From Platerodrilus igneus (Eukaryota; Arthropoda; Insecta; Coleoptera; Lycidae): a stretch of 64,000 bases of DNA. Under the pieces are notes generated by a model, which did not search any database, had not been told where the DNA came from, and saw only the letters and a program-made list of their open reading frames with translations. The stretch is from contig JARFIW010001369.1 in NCBI GenBank assembly GCA_036346225.1, forward strand, positions 2,542,001 to 2,606,000. Direction: 5' to 3'. Numbering within the stretch: the first letter of the stretch is position 1; every line of letters begins with the position of its first letter. The translations under genes and the position numbers were made by a program. This document shows, one piece after another, positions 25,801-34,800 of this stretch.

Positions 25801-28800
25801 TGAATTTAAAATAACAAAAATCCTTGTAGTATCATAGGAGGCGTCGCCGTGGATCAATGTAGTAAGCGTAAGACTACGGATCCCAAGGTCCCGGGTTCAA
25901 ATCCCGACACGGCCGACTGCTTGAAAAATGGCAGGTGAGCATTTTTCACAAAAATTACGCCCTCGTTCGGATGAGAGGTTAAATGGAGGTCCCGTGTGTG
26001 AGTGTTGTCGCGCACGTTAAAGATCCCTACCTTGCCTGGAACGGCAAGGGTTCGGCAAAATTCTAAATTTCCAGGCAACAAAAAACTCGCCTCCTGGCCA
26101 ATGTAGTACCTTCCGGTGGAGCATTGGAAATATAAATGAACAGTATCATAGGGGGTTTACAAGCGCTCTTCAATATTATATCAAAATTTTATTTAAATTA
26201 TTTTCCAGTTTTCTAATGCTATCACATCACACATTCGCATACATTACATTTGATTTTCCAATCCTCCACCCGAGGGTACAACATTGGCCAGGAACAAAAT
26301 TTTTTACCTGGAAATTTTTCAATTTTTCCGAACCTTAGCTGTTCCAAGCCAGGACAGGATCTTTAACGTGCGTGACACGGGACCTTCATTTTACCTCTCA
26401 ACCAAACGCGGGCGTATTTTTGTGAAAAATGCTTGCCTAACATTGTTTGTTAAAGCCGTCAGCGCCGATTTACTATCACTGATTATATAATACTCGTCTC
26501 TGCTCGTATGGTTTATTGCGTAATCGATAGTTTCTCGTATGGCTACCAATTCGCATTGGAAAATAGTGCTCCAGTTTGGTTTGAAACCGAAACACCTTCC
26601 TATCCTGCTTAAACACGACAAACGCCGCGCCTGCTTGTCCGTCATCCATACGTGAACCGTCCGTGTAAATTCTGATACCCGTCGCGTCCCCATCACCTTC
26701 GACAAACTAGATTCCTCTAATATCGGCCGGGTGCCCCAACTCTGATACAACGATCTTTCTCTCTATCTCCCTATTACCAAGATTAATATCTTCGATATTT
26801 TCGCGCCCTTTCCCTATATTTATTAATCTCCTATTTCTAATCTCCCTAACGACATATTCGATAGGGAGAGTCCTACTGATCACCAGGACCGCCTCCATGG
26901 AGGTGGTCCTGTATGCCCTCGCCGCCTTGAGCGCAGTTATGCGTTGCACGCTCGTCGATTGACGCATCTCCCGGACTTTACAACCTTCCGCCCATACAGA
27001 AGCTGCGTACAGCATTGCCGGCTCAATTTCTCCGGCATAAATCGTCCTCAGCGTTTCGCCCCTGAAACCCCAGTTTATTTTCGCCACCGCCATCATTTTG
27101 TTTGATATTTTGCTGCCTTTGCTTTTAATGTACTGCACGTGGGCTTTCCAATTTAACTTATCGCCAATCTTTACCCCGAGGTATGTAATTGCTTCCTTAA
27201 ACGATATTTTCTCCCCTCCTAGCTCTAGCCTAGGGAGTCGCTGTCCCGGTTTCTTTCCGAAGTAGAGCGCCTCTGACTTCGCCGTGTTAAATTTTAATTT
27301 TACCGCCTGCGACCATTTGTGTAGTTTATTAAGCGCCTCGTTCGGTTTTGTGCGCATATCCATTAACAATCGCGATCTGACAACAGCATATCATCCGCAA
27401 ACCCAACGATTGAGCATCATGTGGGCAACTTGACCCTAAAGATGCTCTCATACAACAACTTCAAAATGTGGGACCAGAGCATGACCCCTGCGGACATTCC
27501 CTTTCCGCCTCGCGCGACAAAACTTCACCCAGAATTTTAACCTGTGCCAATCGCCCCGAGAAATAACTCTTGACCAAAGACATCAAGTTTCGCGGACAAC
27601 CCCTATTTTTCAACTCGCAAATAATCAATGGCCACCAGGCAGCATCAAATGCTCCTGAAATGTCCAAAGCAACAACAATACAGTACTCTTTAGCATCTCT
27701 CGCCTGCTTAATTTTCCCGACAACGAACTCTAATGCGTCGATAGTCGACTTTCCCTCCATAAAACCGAATTGTCGGTTATTAAAACCGCCGCTGTCACGC
27801 ACTAAGTGCTCAACTCGGGTAGTCATAACGCGATCCAAAATTTCCCCAGCACCAGTAGCAAGCTAATTGGACGATAGCTGCCCGGGTCTGACCCATCCGC
27901 CTTTTTAGGTTTAGGTATGAATTTCACGTTCTGGACTTTCAGGGCAACGCGGAAACACGCCCCTCCCTAGACAAAGATTAAACAACCCGACAAAGACAAA
28001 CGGGGCTAACAGGCACGCCCTCAGAGCTGCGTCTGAAATGATTCCGTCATGCCTCGGTGCCTTCTTAGGGTTCATTCTCCTAAGAGCCCTGACGACCTCG
28101 TGAACTAGGATTGCCTTATCGGCACCTGTTCCTTGCGCCTCTGTAGGTTCCCGACGTACTAAATCGTGCGACCCCTCATCCTCCTCGGGATTATCCGAAG
28201 GGAAGAATTTCTCTAATATATATTCCTCCGTGGTTTTAAAAGCTTCCGTATATTCTCCATTTGTCTTTCTTATGTCACCGAGCGCGATTTTTTGTTGTTT
28301 ACCCCTTATTACGCGTTATGCGGTTCCCCAAGGTTCTTTCTGTGAGTTTCGCGTGCAAAATTCTTTGAATTTATTTGTTCGCGTTTCTTCTATTAATATC
28401 TTATATTCGCGGTAACTTTGATTGTATTCTACTCTCAGTTGTTCTCTTATATCTCCCGAGGCGCGTTGATAGCGTCGCCTTAGGTTACGCGTTTCTGCCC
28501 TCTTGGTGGTTAGTTCCCGGGTCCACCAAGGTACGCTGTCTTTAAATGTTTTCTTTCGCGGCATGGAGTACGATGACCCGTCTACCACTGCGTCGTTTAA
28601 ATTTTCCGCGAATGTTTCTATTTCGTCTGCCTCTCGGCAGTTAAATAGCTCGTTTTCGAGCGCGAGGATACTTTCGTCAAATTTTTGTTTAAACCGCTTC
28701 CAATTTGCTTTTTTATTACAGAACTGCGGAAATATAGTTAGCTGTTCGTTTGCGCTTGTTTTGGTTTCAACGTCCCATCTTATTAATTTATGGTCAGATA

Positions 28801-31800
28801 GCGTTTCCTCGTCCGACCGGTAATTTCCAATCACAAATGATTTCTAACATCTCGCGCAAGGCTGCAGAAATATCAATAAAACTGCTGCCTCTATGACCCT
28901 TAAACGTAGGTAAATCATTAGTGTTTATCACACTAAGATCCCATTCCGTTAAAAGATCAGCAACCTGTGAAGCCCTATCGTCTTCTATAGGGCTACCCCA
29001 TAACGGTGACTTAGCATTAAAGTTTCACCGAATGATTAGTTTTTTATTCCTTCCAATTTGGCGAAAAATGCCTTCGATGTCCTCGGTTTGAGGATTTTGC
29101 CGCCAGGAGTCAACTGGTGGAAGGTACGCGCTTATCACGTAGAACGTGTTTGTCCCTGTTTTTATTTCCGCGGTGGTTATAAACTCGGACAAATTGTTTA
29201 ATACTATCCCGGCGCACGTTCCATTATTTGTTATAATACCGCTGCGCGGTCGTTCGCTATTCGCGTTTAAGGCGGTAAACGCCCTCCAACAACCTGTTAT
29301 TTTGTGGCTATACAGGTGCGGTTCCTGTATAAGCCCGATGTCGATATTTTCTTCGCATAATAACTTTACGATGTTATTTGTTGCCACATTGCCTTTCCCG
29401 AGATTCAGTTGCGTGAATTTAATTTTCTTGCTTCTTTTAAACCTTTCTTTTTCTTCACGGTCCATAATCCATGTTCCGTGTGATTGCGTTCTTCAGCCCT
29501 AGCATTGTGGGGCATTTACTCGACTTGGCGTCGTGGCGCGTATCGACCTTCGCGCCACCGCCAGTTCTGTCGTTTGCCCTTGCGCAAACCACACAGCAGG
29601 GGACTGCCTTCCGGCAATTCTTGAATTCGTGCCCGACCTCGGCACATTTGCCGCAGCACTGTACCTTCTCCCTGCACTCCATCGATCGATGGCCGTGCTC
29701 GTAGCACCGGTAACACTGGGTCATCGAGAAATGGTCCCGAGCCCATACTCTTCGCCACCTGAGGTTGATAGCGTCAGCTAATATGCGCCTTCGAAGTGTG
29801 AGGGTCACTTCGAAGAATACGTTGGCGAAGGAAGCCCTAGGGCCCTTTCCGCCAAACCTAAACTTCTCTCTCAGGTGGTCTTCCAGCTTCACGATCAACC
29901 GCACCAGTTCTTCTGCCTTCATCCCCGCTTCGACCCCCCGGAAGAACTTCTTCTCGATGGTCTTCGCTACTAATTCTTCGCAGTTCTTGCCGACCTTCGA
30001 CTGCAGTTTCTTGGCGTCGTCACGACCCGCGCACTCAACTACTACACCGCCCCTACGCGTCCTTCGAGCTCCGACTACAACAAACACATCACGTGCTGGG
30101 TCGACCTTCTTCTTCATGGTCGTCATAACGCCGCTCTCCTGGCCTGGTTTGGCGTCGACCCTAACGGCAAACGTAGGCTTCACAGTTGCGACAGGTGCTA
30201 CGTAGGAAGTGCCTATACAAAGACGTAGCGCCCTAACCATACCTATTAGTTGGTTCGTTACGTCGCGGATAACATCCACGGCGTGCCGAACCATCTTCCT
30301 ATCCACTACCACGACAGTGGCGGAGGTAGTTGGTGCCTTCCCGTAGACGACCGCGTGCGCCTTCCTCACCCTGAACTTCAAGAGTTCCAGCTCATCAAGA
30401 TCGCCAGCATCAACGCTGCCGTTGCTGCTAGTCGACATCTTACGCTGGGACCTTGAAGTCGAGGGCAATTCAGGAGCCGCAACCACCACAGGAGGCTCCG
30501 ATTCCACAGACACGACCACCGCAGACACAGGCGCCATCACTACCTCCTCCTGTGTCCCTAACCTAACGTCCTTCAAGACGACCCTAAACTATTCCCCCCA
30601 ACAGCGCCCTCAGCCCCCGACCTAGCTGACTCCGACCGATCGCCCCTCTTCTTCCTTGGCAACGGCTCCTCATCCCGGTGGACCACCATGATAACAAAGC
30701 TAATGACAAAAAAATAACGAACGGGAAACTCAACTCAAAAACCACGACCTGATCGTACGACGCTAAAAGAATACAAACGTTGGTCCAGTAAAAACACTTT
30801 GATTAAAGATAAACTGTAATAAATGACCCTGTTATTATTTATTTAATTAAACTACAAACCGCCAAATTAAATTCCAAAAATACGATAAGCACTAAACGTG
30901 AAAATAACAACTACGGCCAAATAAAATCGCTAGCCCAATAAAATAAAACAGTTAATTTTTAATCGAACCAACACTGTTTCATTCAAATTTTTTTTTTAAA
31001 CGAAAAAATCAAATTCTAAATATACACAAGCTAATTACTTCTAAAAATTAAATTTATAAAATACTGCACTTTAATTTAAACATGGAAATAAACCAATAAA
31101 CACACGCACTATTGGAATGCGGTACTGGAAGCGCATTTATCACTTGTTTACTCAGTGCCTGGTACGACCCTCAAGTGTTACACCACTAATTATACCAAAA
31201 GATCGACTTTAAGAATCTTTAAGTACACGTATACTTAAAATGTGGAATATTTATATTTAATTTATTTCAAAATTTTCTGTTTTGGGTTATTTTGTTTTAT
31301 TTAAAAGGGTTTAGATTTTGGTTTTTAGGTTGTTATTTTATTACACGCACACTATAAAATTTTTCCGAATTTATTTACTGGTTTTACGCGGTTTTTACAC
31401 GATATACGCGGTTTTTTCTGTAAATTTATTAAAAAGCCTTTTAAATTATTCTGAAATTATTTTGAGGTGTTAGTTTATTAGCAACATGCTGATGATTTCA
31501 ACCGTATTCCGCGAGATAATACAGTTTTCCAGAAATCTAGCTCACTTTTCACACGTACCACCTCTAAGTACTTCTAAACGGTATTTGGAAGCAGTTGTCT
31601 CCAAAGGTGTCCAGTTTGACTTGGTCCGATTTATCATACGCGGAAATGTATAATAAGCGATCAAGATCAGCTTTGGCCAATGTCCTGGTTACTTTACGGG
31701 AATCGGGGAGGCAAAATAAGCTTTCCTGCCTCAAAAGTACCATATCGTAAAAATGTCAAAATTAGTGTTACCTAATTACCGTTGAAAAGTTGACTGCAAC

Positions 31801-34800
31801 GAAATAATATATAAAAAACAATCAAGCATTTGAAAAGTTCAGGAACTGATCTTCCATGGATGAGATTTCATTTTGATCAAGTTCCTCTTTGTATTCTTTT
31901 ATTTCTAAATAACCTAGCTGCAGTGCTTTTGCAAAAGGGTATTTCTAATTTTATAGGGGGGAACAAAAAAATGTTAACATTGTATGGAACACTAAATATT
32001 TTTTTGTAGTTATAACATGGCGTCCCAATATTCCATTAAAGAACGAAGGAAGATAGCTACCTGGATAGAGATGTTTCAGTCCCCAAGCATCGTGGAATAA
32101 AAACTCAACGCCTGGACCGGACGAGATGCACTATCGCGTCTAATAATTGGTAGGATCTACGAGAAGTTTATACGGAAGGGGTTCGTTCAAGACAATTGCA
32201 AGAGGAACTGCAGCAGAAACAGATCGGTCCAAACTGAAGAGAATAGGATTCTGGTCGAGAGAGCAGTGGTAGTCAGCCCAACCAAGTCCACGCGCAGACT
32301 TTCTCTAGAAACTACCATTTTGCAAAAGTTACTGGTTAGAATTTTGCATCGTGATTTAGGAATGAAGCCATACCATTTGCAGATTGTGCAACAGCTCACA
32401 AACGCGGACAAGCAAGCAAGTGTGAGTGCTTGAGAAATCCTCATGGAAATGATAGACATGGAGCCTGGCATTCTGATTGTGTTTTCTGACGAAGTAACAT
32501 TTCACATCAACGGTCGTGTGAAACACAAGTGTCATCTAGGCGACCGAGCACCCAAACGAAGTACGAGAGCACATGCGGGATTCCTCCAAGGTAAACGTTT
32601 GGTGTGTCGTGAGCAAATTTGGAGTGATGAACCCTTCTTTTTTGAAGAACAGATCGCCAAGGGCTAGAATTACCTTGCTATGCTCAGCACGTTCATGGAG
32701 AAGAACGCACCACTTGTCATTCTCTAGCAAGGGTACTTTCAGCAAGACGCCGCCCCTGCCCTTTACAGCCTGATGGTTTGGGATTTCCTGGACGACACCT
32801 TCGGTAAACGCTGGATTGGTCGAGGTGGTCCTCTCCCATGACCAGCGCGTTCACCCGAACTGACGCTGTGATTCTTGGCTGTGGGTCATAGTTGTGAATC
32901 GGGCCTACGCCAGCAAACCTCGCAACTTGGACGACCTGAAATACTGCATCACTCGTATCACTGAAATTCGTGCCCAAATGGCACAGAAGATCTTAGAAAC
33001 ACCAATGGAGAGACTCCGTAAATGCATTGCGAAAGATGGAAGCCAAATTAAAGCCCTTTAACCAAATACATGCCTTGTAATTTAAAGTTTTTAAATACAC
33101 ATTTAATGTTAACATCTTTTTGTATCACCCAGGAAAAAATTGAGCATTGGTAATGAGAAGCTTACATATTCAATTGGTTTCAATAAGAGGTACATAAAAA
33201 TGTGTACATTGGTTGAGTATTATTGAAATTTGGTTTCTGATTTTTCTCAGTAAACAAATTGTACAAATAAAGAAATACTTACTTTAAGTAACATGTTGTT
33301 GCCACTAGGAGCAGAACTTTTCGCTATTTCTGAAGGCCCTGATAACGAACTTCGTCCACCTAAACCTCTAGGACTACTTCTACTATCACTTTTGTTATCA
33401 TCTTCATCTTGCTGATTTAGCAAGCCTTTTAATATCCTATTCTTATTTTTATTATCAAAGTCATTGGACGAAGAATCCATAGAATTTGGGGGTTTTGTTA
33501 ATAAATTTCTTAACCTACCAGAATCGGCCATAATGGCCGACGCTTCTTCTAAAACATTAGCTTTGGTATCTTTCTGCTCTTCCATTACATAATTATGATC
33601 AGGAAGAGGACTAAATGGAAAATTACTACTGTAAGGATTAACAGGTGTTGAAGGGTTAGGTAAAGTTGTAGGACTGGCTTGGGTAACAAATTGGGCAAGA
33701 GGACTTTGGGCAACTGCAGCCACAGGACTATACGCTGGTGCACTTGGTGGACGTGGCGTGGGGGTGGATACAGAACTAACACTTTGTCTAGATTCCGGTC
33801 TTGTATCATTCCAATTTGTTGACGACTCTAGCTCCCAGGTAGAAGTGGGAAATATATCAAAATTAAAATCACTATCTAGAGGAAACGTTGTGAACGAAGA
33901 ATTTGCACTAATAAGAACGTTAGTAGTCGATGTGTTAGAAACATCATTTGGTGGACCATTACGTGTACCATTTATAACGCTTGTCATCAAGGGCCCTCCT
34001 ACACTACCATTATTTCCTACGAGCTCAATCGCTGTATCATTCTCCCTAAAAACAACTGTTACTAAAAGATTTCGTCCAAAACATTACTTACCCTATGATT
34101 GAGTGCGTGGCCATCATAAAATCGGTATCAGTTCCAGAATGCGGGTTCGCTTTAAACAATTTTGACTTTGTTTGTACTTGTACGTATTTTTCTTGAGAAC
34201 CTAATCGCAGTTTATATACACCACTCGTGGCCTGGCCCGTACTTAAAGTATCCCTAAGGTGTAACGTAAGTTTATGCACTTCCTGTTGCGGACAGAGATC
34301 TTGTAGGTTTCGACCCATAAGGTCTTTATTGAGGAACTGAGAATAGGTGGCCGATACGCCGGATGTATCAACCCCTATTATTTTCCCTGAGGTATCGAGT
34401 TTTGTTGTGAATTGTTCAATGCAAGAACCGGGGGTTGTTTCACGATGTGAAATACGACTAGCAACACACAATAAACAAGGACCACTATCACGACCTTCTT
34501 CATCCGAAACTGTCACTTGATCTCGTAACTGCGTACTTGAAATGTGCATATATTCATAGCGACTAACACGTTGTTGTTTCTCTTCTATACTTTCATCAAT
34601 TTCGTCAGGTTTTACTAAAAGTCGACAGTTAAGCGAACGCGATTTGTTTGTTGGTTCATTATTCCATTTCATGGACATTGCCAAAAGACTTGAACTAAAT
34701 CGCGTATGGTCTCCATGATGAATAAAATTATAAATACTGTTACCAAGTACTTCGTCTCGCGTAAATTTAATGTAAGTCGCTACATTTTCAGTAACATGTT

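Larger units (their letters stand above)
26441..30700 (-). mobile_element. R1/LOA-type non-LTR retrotransposon (two ORFs), 3' truncated
   Basis: On the minus strand a gag-like ORF1 with CCHC knuckles is followed by an ORF2 with AP endonuclease, reverse transcriptase and RNase H. The order and motifs are those of the R1/LOA/I group of jockey-superfamily LINEs. The DNA is near 50% GC against roughly 35% around it, so codon use differs from the neighbours. The 3' end is lost: RNase H breaks off at 26441 where a SINE fragment begins. The 5' end is not fixed; 5' UTR may extend to about 31190. It shares orientation with taiman, inside its intron. Confidence 0.85.

Noticed and set aside
25850..25920. 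Genuine tRNA gene
   Set aside because: The B box is good, but the cloverleaf arms are poor and the unit is bracketed by target duplications with a non-tRNA body, so it is a SINE head.
29765..30625. Plus-strand open frames opposite LINE ORF1
   Set aside because: Shadows of the GC-rich gag frame on the other strand; no motifs, while the minus strand has zinc knuckles.
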